The position numbers were made by a program, and so were the translations under genes. Positions 9,881 to 22,000 of a stretch of 64,000 bases of DNA are shown piece after piece. The notes under the pieces were generated by a model that saw only the letters and a list, made by a program, of their open reading frames with translations, was not told the DNA's origin and ran no database searches. The stretch lies in the NCBI GenBank assembly GCA_030142905.1, contig JASJOG010000163.1:479501-543500 (forward strand). The letters are read 5' to 3'. This DNA comes from Heliopora coerulea. Lineage: Eukaryota; Cnidaria; Anthozoa; Scleralcyonacea; Helioporidae. The number at the start of each line of letters is the position of its first letter. The first letter of the stretch is position 1.

Positions 9881-12800
9881 TAGTTTTGACGGTAATGACA
9901 CCCCATACTTACCAGTGAAATGTCCGTGAAAATTTTCTTTTTAACCTGGATTCTTCTTCGTCAGATCCCTCACTATCACTTTGGGAGGTGTTGTCGTTTC
10001 CTTTCACATTTTTCTTCGTTTACTACAGCCCTACGTACGAGTTTCCTCATTTTCATAATAGTCTTACAACGTTACCGAGAAAGTGGTCACTCCAATATGG
10101 CGCAGATTGAATTTCGCGGGCTTCATTTTCTCCCGCACTCCAACCCTTAGGTTGCCCGATCCAGTCCTATTTTTCAGATCAGTGGGCTGGATCGGTGCAC
10201 GATCTGATTAATAAAGTTGTGTGCGCAAGCCATATGCCCCATGCCTATTTATGGAAACGTTTCCATCGTTTCCGGTCATTACGGGTTTTGTCGTGTTTGT
10301 CGGTGCGTTGCCTTACGAACACATCATGGAAACATAATTTAATGGGTTAACGTTATCCACGTGGCGAGTTCGCTAACAATAATTTTAACCAAAAACAGCG
10401 AGTTATTCACGCGCTATTTACAACCCTTGAGTCGAGTAAGGCCTGATCTACACCGTGCCATTGCGCGGTGTTCAACAACGTGAGGTTTATTCCAGTTCCA
10501 GATTGCACGAAGAGCGCGCGACATGTTATGGATCTGAGAAAGGGACCCGGCGTCAAACATTGCCATTAAAATTAACTACTCTGCTAACTATCAACCACCT
10601 GAAACATCCATCAATAATTTGTGTGTTTAAACGTTTGAACTGTTCCATTGTAAACATATTTATTGTACTTTTCACGTTTGGTTATTCCTGCTGCTTAAGA
10701 TGTCATGTGTTATCCAAAACCAAACCGCAAAGAACTGAACCGAGTCCAAATTCAGAGTAATGTTTCCAACCAATTCTGATCGGTGTCTCAAATGACGATC
10801 GTTGGCATCACAAAGCCGACGTACAGAGGTCAAATTGAGAACAAAGAATGAATGGAAAAAATCTGCTGATTTAAGTACTGTTTTTGTGAACTGTGCTGGC
10901 TTCACAAAAACAGGAAGGAAAATTTCATTTTGCGGTTGAAAGATCTTCGTGAAACTGGTCAACCCTGTCCGCCGGAAAAGTGTCAGAAACAGCCGTAAGG
11001 ATGGTTACACTAAATGAAACATTTTAATAGGAAAACTATTCTCGCAAACTACATTAGATCAAGCGATATTTATGTGACCTGATATATCGCTTGTAAATAT
11101 CCTATTACCATTTGTACTGAAGATGGCATGAGTTTTGCCGAAACATGTATACAATAAAGAAATTTGTCGTTTACTTGAAGTCTCTATTAGCACTTGTGCT
11201 TCTACGATCTTATGGATACATTAGATCAGTTCTAAATATTGCATCAAAAAACTGTCTCTATCAAATATTTTACTTCTTTCATACTAACGCTCCCGACGCT
11301 TGAACAAGCTGTACCAATAATACCTTAATCCCTCACTCTCGCACGACGCAGGGTGAGGTTAGAAAATATTTATCATAAAATCTAGTAATTACCCGATTAG
11401 GAATGTACGGCTATGTGTCGAAATGATACTCAGTAAAACTCACGTAGTTTGAGTCTTGAAATTCTGCAACGACGCCATCGCTGCTACGTTACCATGACAG
11501 ATATTTGTTTTCAGACATCAACCAGCCCTTGGACGGTCAGGCATGAGCGGGGCATAATGAAATTGAGGCATTGGACTCCACATTCCAGTCTCAGAGCGAA
11601 TGTTTAAACACTGGAGCTAGTATTTTCTTGAGAAAACTGTCAGGTATTTCAAGGAGCCAGACGTGCGCAGTGGCAACATAGTTGGCGAGAACGTCTACCA
11701 CAGCAAGAATTCATATCATATGCTCTTTACATTGTAGTCAACCATACTTGTACCGAAGCTGACACAATAAAATGCTAAGTTCACATTTGAACAAGCAGGT
11801 ATTAATTATCAGGCATTCCACGTGATTTACTTGCAGCTGCCATGTGATTCCAGATTGTGCAGCGCGTGCATTGAGTATGGCCGATTGTTAGTCAATATTG
11901 TACCATCGAACGATATCCAGCTCACCGATCGATGGCTTAGTTGATATATTAGGCACAGAACATTGCAGTCCCAAGATCCGAATTTTCCTTTCAAGGATTA
12001 GTAAAATGACTGGCGAGTAAATGATATTATTGGCATACAAACATAAAATTCTAATTAACAATTGGATTGCTAATAATAATCTTATTGTTGATAATCTAAT
12101 TGTTTTAGTAGAAACACACTCTGCAAAGAACATGTTTCGTCTTCTCTGGGATTGGACTTTCAAGTAGGCATTCTATTTCGTCTTCAGAAACTTCACAAAA
12201 ACAAGAAGCGGAAGCCATTTTCGCTACTCGCTATCTATCGACGAGTAGATAGCGGGTAGTGTAGCCAATCAGAATGCAGCATTTGCAAAAGTACTCGACT
12301 AAGTTTCTACTACTGTTAAATGGGACATGCAATCAGTAATGTTCTGTTTATTATATTGAAAACCAAAGAAACATGCATGACACCATCAAATATATTTACA
12401 TGTAAACCAGAAAAATTTATGTATCTTTACTGCGAACAATGGAAAGATAATTGAAAAATAGATACACGTTGCGTACACACGTTTTGTATTGCCAGCATTG
12501 GCTGTTTAGATGGGTGCAAAACTCGATTTCTAACAGTGTCTGTGAAAGCGCCAATCGAATTAAATGTATGATTGCTGTCATTTTGGAAAGAGAGCGTGCC
12601 AATTTCGTGCATGAAATTTCGAGCATGTGCAGATTCGCCAAATGCGTCCTTAGTTGGTGTCAGGTGAGAATGACATCATTCGCTCAGACACTATCAAATT
12701 ATTAAATTTAAAAATTATAATTAAATATCACATGATCAGCTCTATAAGAATTACCATATGGAATTACCTAGATATGCAGAGCTGTTCATTTGTTGACGAC

Positions 12801-14999
12801 AAATTTAATGCAAGACGTGAGACGTTTGTACGTTGTACGTTACATATATTATGAGTAAATTCGCTTTAAAAAACTCCAACAGTAAGAGCACCCAGCACGT
12901 TATACCCTCACATGTCGCCCATTCTACACCTGTGAGCTGCCAGTCGAAGGTTCTTCAATCGTCGAACTCCAACTGTGTCAAAATTTTCGAAATTGTATAA
13001 CGTCGTGCGAGGGAATTCTCCCGACACGTAATCTTTCTTAGCGAGCATTCAGGCTAGGTTGGCTTTCCGCGTTTTAACCTGCGCGCACGTTGACTTGGCA
13101 AGTTTGTTTTCAACAAGAGCGCTGGCTTTCAGAGCTGGCTGCCTCTTGAAATGTATACGTGGTGTGAACAGGCAGATACCATCTTACTGCTTCACTGGGC
13201 GGGCTGGAGTTGACGTGAAAATTACGTCAGTTTCACATTACTTTGAGGAAGAACTTGTCTAATTTCGCAGTCCATCTTTGATATCAGATCACAAAGGCTA
13301 CACGGATAAAACGTAGCCACTGACGAGATGACATTCAAACAATCGCAGGCTCAACGGTCCGGAATCACTTTGCCACACTTTGCACGCTCTCGTGATGACG
13401 TCACCTTAAAATATCTTTTTGGACAAAGCAAAGATACCCAGACACATTTCTCCCTCATAATTGGTTTCTACTGCTTCCAAGCAACAATAGACACACAAAT
13501 GGTACGTTCACTGCAAGCGGGCAAACATATATCTTTTTTTAAAAGAGAGAAATCCGAGCACTGCTTGAATATCTATGAAATATAAGTCAGGTTACCGTAT
13601 TTGTGGTCAGGATTGACAATAAAACATACGCAGTGGATGACAATCTGCCGAGTGCAAGGGGCGATGGTCCACCAAGCAGAACCACTGAACCCCTGATAAA
13701 GCAAGCAATTGATACAGTCACTATTTCCCACTTCCCAAACTATTTCAAATATCCCACAAAGTGGAATGCAAAGATATTAACGCGGTGAAAAACGGGTAAG
13801 GGACATTAAACGTCAATATAATTACGTCTTCGCTATTTCATATTCAGTTTACGGTTCACAAAAGGAAAGTGCAAGACGCTTTCAAACACCAGACAAATGG
13901 TTTTCTTCTTGCAATCTCACTGTAGTTGGCCTGAGGCCATCACGAAATAAACTGTGAATCCAAAAAATGAGAACATATGCGATCATCTCAAGAAGACATT
14001 GAAAACTCGCACAATCCGCGTAAAATCTATCTGAAATAACCGGACGCTTCTCGGGATCTAACAGGAAGATACCGAATTACGCTGCCACCAGTCTTCGAGC
14101 AAGAGAAATCGAAAGGAAAGCAGAAAATGTTTGAAATATTTCGGACAAACTTCAGTAAAGCTACGGAGAAAAACAAAAGCGAACAACAAAGGAAGGTCGC
14201 AGAAAGACATGGACAGAAACTGGCTGGCAACAGGCGCTGTGGGCATGAAACATTGAAAACGTAACCACTGAGAACGAACATGAGTGAAAATCTCCTGCTA
14301 AACGAGACAGAGGAACGCTGGGTGAAAAAATGCAGGTGTCGCATTCCGCAATCAGAACCGGAGCGAGAAAATTCTGAACAAACCATTTCGCTTCAATTTC
14401 TTCTTTAGCATACCTTGGCAACAGTTCTGTGACCTGATCATGAAAACAAACCAACAAGTCATCTGGCTGCAAAGTTTTTGACCAAGCTTCTTATTCTTAA
14501 CTCTCGTCAGCTTCGAGCCTTCACCAACCAGGTTTCAACAATTTCGTAATGAACAATGCCTCCTGGAGGAATTCTTGGTAAATGTACAGTGTATAATGAT
14601 CGAGCAGAAGATAAATAATGTATCTAGTCACCAAAGTTTCCTTTGGAAATAAATTCTTCGTATGAATGATCAAAACTAGGCCGCCATCTTGAACACACGA
14701 GGAAATTCACTGAATTGATTATATCGTTCTTTTAAGAAAGCTAATTATGTCTCGAGGAGGTCCACGACGCTTTCGTCTTAATGTGTCTGTAATAAATAAC
14801 CAAATAAAGAAACAAACAAATTAATTAATTAATCTATTAATCAATATTTGACTCTTTTATGCAAAATCATGATAAAGAAAGCGAACACCGCAGCAAAGCT
14901 ATCAAATTAAAACTTCAAATAAAGTTTATGCTCGTTTCAGGAATCCAGAAAGAGAAGAATCACATTCATAGATAAAATAACCAAATGAGTATATAAACG
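9881..14999. other. Gene-poor spacer
   Basis: I find no supported gene in this 5-kb stretch. Open frames are short, overlap on both strands and carry no recognisable domain. Visible items are a small palindrome around GATATATCGCTT (about 11063-11095) and another around CGCTATCTA/TAGATAGCG near 12226-12256. If the large gene has exons downstream of the Kunitz exon they would be here, but none was recognised. Confidence 0.4.
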
Positions 15000-15005
15000 A
15001 GCCAA

Positions 15006-15200
15006 GGCCTTCGTAGCTCACATGGCAGAGCGTCGCACAAGATTCGCAGGATCGCGGGTTTGATCCCCAGCCGGAGCACTTGGAGTTCCATTTTTCACAG
15101 CTGGTCCCGGTTGGGTCCTATAAGATTCTGACACTCGAAATTTTCATTCACCATATGTAAGCTTCATTTCATGTAATCGAGTGTACGTGCCAATTACTTA
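15006..15200 (+). repeat. tRNA-like SINE, family 2, copy 1
   Basis: An A-box-like element (GTAGCTCACATGGCAGAG) and a B-box-like element (GGGTTTGATCCCC) are correctly spaced, followed by a CCCGGTTGGGT block and a GTCGAGTGTACGTGCCAAT-like tail that recurs near 15600. Confidence 0.55.
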
Positions 15201-15257
15201 TTGAATGGAACCAACGAAAGAATAGGTGGACGGACAGACAGACGGACAAAGTTCTCG

Positions 15258-15330
15258 AGGAGGAAAATCTCGAGTGTCTAGATATTTTAAAGACTTAAAA
15301 ATATCTAGACACTCGAAAATTTCCTCCTTC
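15258..15330. repeat. Hairpin around TCTAGATATTTT
   Basis: Two arms, each a GAGGAAAATCTCGAGTGTCTAGA-type sequence, are inverted around a centre at about 15292. It lies between two family-2 tRNA-like SINEs and contains the same 'CGAGTGTCTAGA' block found in their tails. Confidence 0.6.
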
Positions 15331-15440
15331 TGAATTATCAACTTAATAGCTAGCGGTCCAGTGTAAGTGCCATAATGTTCTATCAAATATACCCTTAACT
15401 TAATCGGCATTACCATCTTAGTAAATACTGAACTCGAGGC

Positions 15441-15625
15441 CATGCTCTCGTAGCTCAGTTGGTAGAGCACCGCACTAGATTCGCGAGGGAGCGGGTTTGA
15501 GCCAGTTGCATTTTTCGCAACAGATCCCGGTTGGGTTTTAAAAAAAATATCTACACACTAGAGATTTCCCTCATTCAGAATTATCAGCTTAACAGTTAGC
15601 GGTCGAGTGCAAATGCCATAATGTT
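15441..15625 (+). repeat. tRNA-like SINE, family 2, copy 2
   Basis: The head has an excellent A-box (GTAGCTCAGTTGGTAGAGC) and a B-box-like GGGTTTGAGCC, then CCCGGTTGGGT and the tail TTATCAGCTTAACAGTTAGCGG. The tail recurs at about 15330-15385, so there is at least one more partial copy between the two heads. Confidence 0.55.
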
Positions 15626-15765
15626 CTATCGGATACAGACAGGCGGACAGACCGACAGAAAAACCGACGGACGGACGGACGCACGAAAGACAAGACTGAT
15701 GGATTGACGGGCAAATGAATTATTGAACGGACGGCTAAACGAACGATCGAACGAACGAACGCGAG
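15626..15765. repeat. (GACG)n-like degenerate simple repeat
   Basis: An imperfect GACGGACG/GAACGAAC array. It is similar in type to the larger GGAT/GGAC tract at 57 kb. Confidence 0.7.
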
Positions 15766-15862
15766 GTTCAAAGAATTCCGAGTACAGGAAAAAAAAACAA
15801 AACAAAAACAATAGCAAAAAATATATGCTTGATTTGCATGTTCTATAACTTCTATTACTTAC

Positions 15863-16042
15863 CCATTCCACAAGCCTGGTTACAGGTTGCTTCTGAAACG
15901 AAGTTGTTGTTGTTGCCTAGGCAACCAGAGTACATAAACTCGTCACATGTTTGAGTTTGTGCGTTGAACCTAAACCTTTGTTCGTCTGTTTCACATTTCG
16001 CAGGGTTCCAGATCCGCGAGCAAACATTGTTTGAGACGGGGT
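15863..16042 (-). CDS. Exon: canonical Kunitz/BPTI domain (last exon recognised)
   Basis: The cysteine spacing is exactly that of a Kunitz domain: C-x8-C-x15-C-x7-C-x12-C-x3-C, with FMYSGC and [11 protein letters not shown] at the expected places. The P1 position (after the second Cys) is Glu, and the usual GPC is AKC, so inhibition of trypsin-like proteases is not expected. The exon ends in G|GTAAGTAA: this is either a perfect donor to an unseen exon, or a read-through to a TAA stop at 15855 giving a GMGK terminus. It is one module of a mosaic protein, not a free-standing inhibitor or toxin gene. Confidence 0.85.
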
Positions 16043-19000
16043 CTAAATAGTTAAGCAAAATAACGTGCTTTGTCTTGTGATAGTTTTAAGACAATGCTAA
16101 TAATTACATTTAATTACAGCTCAATGACATTTGAGATGAACTGAACAGACTTAAATCAATGAGAAGCTGAACTAAAGCAAACTAAACTGAAGATACTCAA
16201 CTAAAATCAGCTTAACTCAACTAGAATAACACTCTAACAACAGCTAGCCCGCATAGCTCACTTATTACCACCAAAAACAAACTGCAATGCGACGTCAGTC
16301 CCTTCAAATGAATGATGAACTTACCACACTGTTTTTCGCATTCCGTCTGCGTGTAAGTAGCACTTCGCGCTTGGCAGTTATTCAAAATTTCTGTGAGATA
16401 TTTACTACATCCCTCGTTCCTCTCCGTGGCTTTTCCTTCCTCCACCTCTCGTTGTAATTCCTGTAAGCATGGTCCAGTCTCCAGTGACAACTCACAAGTG
16501 TGTTCTGGAAGACAATTCATTGATAAGAATACGGTACCATGACGTGTTGCAGTTCAGTTGTCGCGATTTTTTTTCCTGAAACAGTGTTGGTCTCGAGGAC
16601 ATTAAAATCAAGCCTATAGGATTTATTTTATCATTGGTTAAATGTTCTCAATACGGACCTAAGTTATCAATCCAGCAAACTTTATATTTTCACTCGGGAT
16701 AAGGTGAACGTTCTCTATGAACCAGCAAGAACTCCTGCTGCTTACAGTGTAGTGGCCAGAGTAAGGGTAGCAAAATTAACGCAGTAATAACCAAGATAAT
16801 TACATTTTGTATTTAAGGAAGAACTCGAGTCAATATATAGTAGACATATCTTTACAGTCCGCATAAAGCTATTAAAAATTTACTTACCAATTTGACAGCG
16901 ATCTCCCGAGTAACCAGAAGAGCATTCACAACTACCGTTCTTACACATACCGCCATTGATACAATCAGGTTTACAAGATGCTGAAAAACGATTATAGGAT
17001 TAAACAAATCTTATTCATACCGCCAAAGCACCAACGAAATGGTAGAAAAATTAGTATTCTTACATATTTCGCATCTTAGACCAGAATATGCTGGTAAACA
17101 TGTGCAACGGTTTGGTCCAATGCAAATTCCTCCGTTAAGACATCGAGAGGTGCATATTGCTGCAACACAAACATTAAGACATCGAGAGGTGCATATTGCT
17201 GCAATACAAACATTAAGACATCGAGAGGTGCATATTGCTGCAACACAAACATTAAGACATCGAGAGGTGCATATTGCTGCAACACAAACATTCAGGAATA
17301 TGGCAACAATGACGAAAATAGCAACAACAGGAAGAAAAAAATATCAATTCATAAAAACATTGGTAAAAGTAAAAAAATTAAGACCAATGAAGAAATATTC
17401 CTCTCACCATTTTCGCAATACTGTCCTTGATATCCTTGTGGACAGCGGCACTCGTTCGTTGTCGGATTGACGCACTCCCCGCCATTTTTACACGGAATGG
17501 GACACACAGCTAAAATAAAGGCCATTTTAATTGTTTTTATTGTTAATGTTTCTAAAGGCGATTCAAAAGTACGCTATAGTAAAAGTAAATTGCTAAAGCC
17601 ACCTTACCTTTTTCGCAACTGGCTCCTTCAAATGGACTGGGACATTGACATTTACCTCCAATACATTCACCACCATTCTTGCAGGTGGGAATACACGTTC
17701 CTAAAATTCACAAATAACGAAAACTTCATATCTTGAAAAATTATTTTTAATTCTGTATCCTTTATACTCCTCAAATGATTCCAGTGTAGATGTCCCCGAA
17801 AGTTCTCCAAGCACAAGGATGTGTGACTGACTGTGTGCGGCAGTGATTAACAGATAAATGGACGCGCACACAGGCTTAGCCGAAGAACTACAGTCGAACC
17901 CCTATTAAGCGGACACCTTCGGGACCTCGCTTAGATGTCCGCTTAAAAGAGATGTCCGCTTAAAAGGGGTGTCCGCTTAAAAGGGGTTTTGCAGAAAACA
18001 CAACAGGGGGCAATTTTTCGTGTGATTTAAGTATCAAACAGTATATAATATAAAGCCTACTAAATGTCTACGTTCAGAATTATTGTAATTAATCACTACT
18101 AATATTTCGCGTTTCTTAGTTCAGTAATTTGGAAAAAAATCTATAAACGTTTGCTTTTGAGTCTCCCGCGATAGTTTACAATATAAAACATAACAAAGTG
18201 TCTAAGCTAAAAATGATGTTCAATTACTTAAAATTTATTGAGCGTCTCTTACAGTCATTTGAAGAAGGAATCAATAAATGTTTGCTTTCGAGGCTCTCGC
18301 AGACGATAGTCTCTCAAAATGTCGGTTACATTTAACATAGCGTTAGAGAGGTCTTCATGACCACGGAATTCTGCAAACTCTGCCAGTTGCTCGGCAGTTC
18401 TGAGGGCTTCGAATGTAGACGTAATGACTGGTTCGCGAAGATTGCAGTCAAAGTCATTGTCTTCGTTGTCGTCATCAACGACCTCGCACATATCTTTCTT
18501 CTGTTTGGTTTGTGGCTCGCTGCTGTCGTGTAGTATTTCCTGAATAATCGAGGCTCTAACATCGTCCCGCCAGGTTGGTACGTCACTGTTGATTAGTTCT
18601 TCACAAGTTGTAAGCTCGTCTTCAGCATCCAAAAATTCTTGAGCTGATATATAGTCTGGCATGTTAAGCATGGTGCATAACTCTTCGAGACTTTGCATCT
18701 CTTCACCAGCGAAAGGATCATCGTCCTCATCTGTTGCACCGATTTCCTCTGGGAAAAGACCAACTTTCAGGAAGCACTTCTTGATGGTCTCCTCGCTTAT
18801 TTCATCCCAAGCCTTTTTCCCCCATTGTATCGACATGAGTACATGGACAGATTTGGTTATCTCACTTGCCATCAATTTTCCATCAACTTTGCTGCACACG
18901 TACCGCATTAACATGCGCTTTGTCTTTACTTTCCACTGCTTGATAATTCCGGCGTCTAGTGGTTGGCTTCGAGACGTTGTATTTTTTGGCAAAAACGCGA

Positions 19001-22000
19001 GCTTGATGTTGGTGAAGTGGTCTGAAGGTAATGGCGGATGACAAGGAGCGTTATCGATAAACAGAATAATTTTGCGGTTTTGGCGTTTCATACGTCGGTT
19101 GAGCTGATGAACAATCTCTTCGAATATTTCTGATGTCATCCATGCTTTCTTATTGGCAAAATAATGACAACTGTATGGCCGATTCTTATCTTTCAAGCTC
19201 TTAAAGCACCGCGGTTTCACGCTCTTTCCAATAACAATTGGAGGCTCTTTACCGCCGCCTGCATTCACAAAAAATGCCCACGTCAACCGTTGCTTCGCTT
19301 TTTTGCCGCCTCGACATCTTTTTCCTCTTTCAGATAGACTTTTCTCTGGAAGGGCTTTCCAAAACAAGCCGGTTTCATCCATATTCCAAACGTCTGCAGG
19401 TTGATATCCTCTTACTAATTCGCGAGCTCGCTCTGCCCAACTGGTCATAGTTTCCTCGTTCACGTCTCCTTCCTCACCGGCCACATTCATTTGCGTTATA
19501 TTGTAACGTTTCTTCCATCTATCCAACCATCCATTCGACGCAGCAAAATTTACAGTGTCCTCGCCTAGTTTTTGAGCAATAAGGAGAGCCTCCTCCTGAA
19601 GCATCGGTCCACTGACAGGTATATTGGAGTTACGGCAAGTAGCATACCATTTCCACAGACAGTCATTTACATGTGGAAAGTTCTGTTGGCGACCCCTCTT
19701 TTTCCCAGGACGACCTTCGTTGCTCTCCCATTCTGCCAAGATTTGTTTTTCTGACTTTAAAATCAAAGATACCTGCGTTTTACCACAGCCAAATTTTTCT
19801 GCTAATTTTCTGACGCCGAATGTTGGGGTTTTTTTGTGGAATGCGAGAAGCTCAACTCGTTGCGATAAGTCAAGATACTGGCGTTTGGAGGTGGCCTTAG
19901 CCTTAGGTTTAACTGTTTCTGTTTTACGAGCGGACACGTCTCCAAGATTTGAACCACAGGTCGGGTTTTTGACAGAAACTATTTCAAAGCTTCTTCTTGT
20001 TTCATCATTTTTTAACCGGAGATTGTCGTTACACTTCATGCAGTTTCCGACACAATACCCTGCTTTCCAGCCTTCCACTGTTTCGGGTGCGAATACAGAG
20101 CACGTATACAGTGCCACATTGTATACATTTATTTTCCATAGCAGAACAATCGTAGCCCCTGGCTTCCCTTTAAATGAGTGTTTTGATTTTTGTTTTCGCA
20201 AAGGTTTAGCCTAATTAGGAAATGGCTTAGTGCTGTTGACAGTTACAATATGGCCAAACTTTTGGTAGTTTGAATTGTGGGCTGTTATAATAAAACATAC
20301 ACAATTTTGTATGTTGTAAAATTTTATGCTCCGAAGCCTGCGAGAACGCAATACCCTTTGGCACTTCATTGCCATGCTTTTAGAAAATAAATTAAGCTAA
20401 AAAGATACAACTGTCCACATTATGTGACACAAATACACCTACGTCGGTGCTTTTAAGAGCTTTGCCAACATCCGGCAATAGCCTCCTCCGCAGGCCTGTC
20501 AGCGAGCAATTGTTTGCAGTAAAAAAGCATTGTCAATGGATGTCGTACGAGTGAAATCATTTGTTCGTGGTTATCACGTTTATTTGGATATATGGAAAGC
20601 TAAAATAGGTGATGAACACCGTCTCAAGCGAGAACCAAACAACATGGACGATATATTGTTGCTATAAAATATTGGGCCATCTGTTGTCTGTCCGCTTAAA
20701 AGGGGTTGATTTGTTCATTGGGACCACCTGTGAGGTGTCCGCTTCCGCTAAAGAGAGGTGTCCGCCTAATAGAGGTTATATTATTAGTATTTTATAAAAG
20801 AAACGATTGGGACCTGAGTTTGGTGTCCGTTTAAAAGGGGTGTCCGCTTAAAAGAGGTGTCCGCTATTAGGGGTTCGACTGTACATCTAAGAATGTTTTT
20901 TCTCGAAATGGTTCTCACGAAAACGTTTCACGGGAATTTCTTGGAAGTACGCAAAAAGTTGAATGCATTTCAACTTTATGGCGAAAAGAAAAGATGAGGT
21001 TGCGCGTGTCCGCAAGTCATTTCGCGAGAAATTTTTTGCATTTTGCCAGAAAATTTTTTTAGCAATAATTGGCGTTTAGAGATGACTACTTAGCTTTATT
21101 GGTTTGGATTTTTTGTTTGGTAAAACTGCATTTAGCGACTATTGCTTAATAGATAGTACTTACTCTTCCCATGATGCATCAGGAGCTCCTTCACAACATG
21201 TCCTCCGCCAGCAGTAGGGCTGGTTAGCCAGTCATAAAGAGGAAACTCAAACGTACGCTGGTCGTCACCTTTTACAACGACCTAAGTAGTAAAAAGTCGA
21301 ATTCAAAATATCATTTTTCTAATCGACGAACCAAAAAAAGTTAAGTCTAAGAAATTCAGTTCAAAGAACCTTAATTAAGCGACGAATTTAAATAACAAAT
21401 TCCATCAAACCTTGTTTAAGTACCACGAAGACGATTTCCCTGATCCATCATGTTTAATGTTTACTTTGATAATCTTTCCAATGTCCAAAGCAGGAATGCG
21501 GAAGCTGTCTGCCCTAAAATGATTCGAGAGGCGTGTTGTTATGAATTTGACCAAATAAAAGATAAAATGGAAAATAAAAGGTTGCTTAAACTTTTCTCAA
21601 GAGCTCTGACGCTGGTGAAGTCAAACAAGAGACAGTCACTTCAGTGGACTGGTTTTCAGTTGTTCCTCAACCTGGCAAACTCATGTACCACATTATTTGT
21701 ATTTTTATGTTAGAGCACAGAGACATGGGTGATACTATGGAGTCATGGAAAAAACGTTTATTTTATAAAACAAATGGAAAATAGCTTTTTTTTTATCCGA
21801 GTGAAGTCCTACAATTATCTTCTAGCAACTTGCTGTTTCTTAAACAACCATACTTACTGGCCTGGTTGGAATTCCTTTGTTCCTGTGTGCTTCAATGGCA
21901 TTTCTTCTGTCGTGCCTTGGTCTCCAATAAGTTGAACGAAAACATTGGCGTCTGTTCCAGCATCTGGTTGAAAGCCAGTGTACGTTGTAACTGTGTAGTA

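Noticed and set aside
12417..12705. Overlapping 60-84-codon frames on both strands
   Set aside because: No domain, mutual overlap, no splice-site support. Probably chance.
14161..14472. 103-codon minus-strand frame that could be a downstream exon of the large gene
   Set aside because: It has no recognisable domain or Cys pattern in the part near a plausible acceptor, and overlapping frames of similar length exist on the same strand. Not enough to call coding.
15863..16504. Kunitz-type venom toxin or protease inhibitor gene
   Set aside because: Exon phases and continuous frame join these domains to EGF and PLAT exons of the large gene; P1 is Glu and there is no signal peptide exon directly upstream.
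20600..20880. GTCCGCTTAAAAGGGG repeats as a separate minisatellite
   Set aside because: They are the subterminal repeats of the Tigger element and occur at both its ends.
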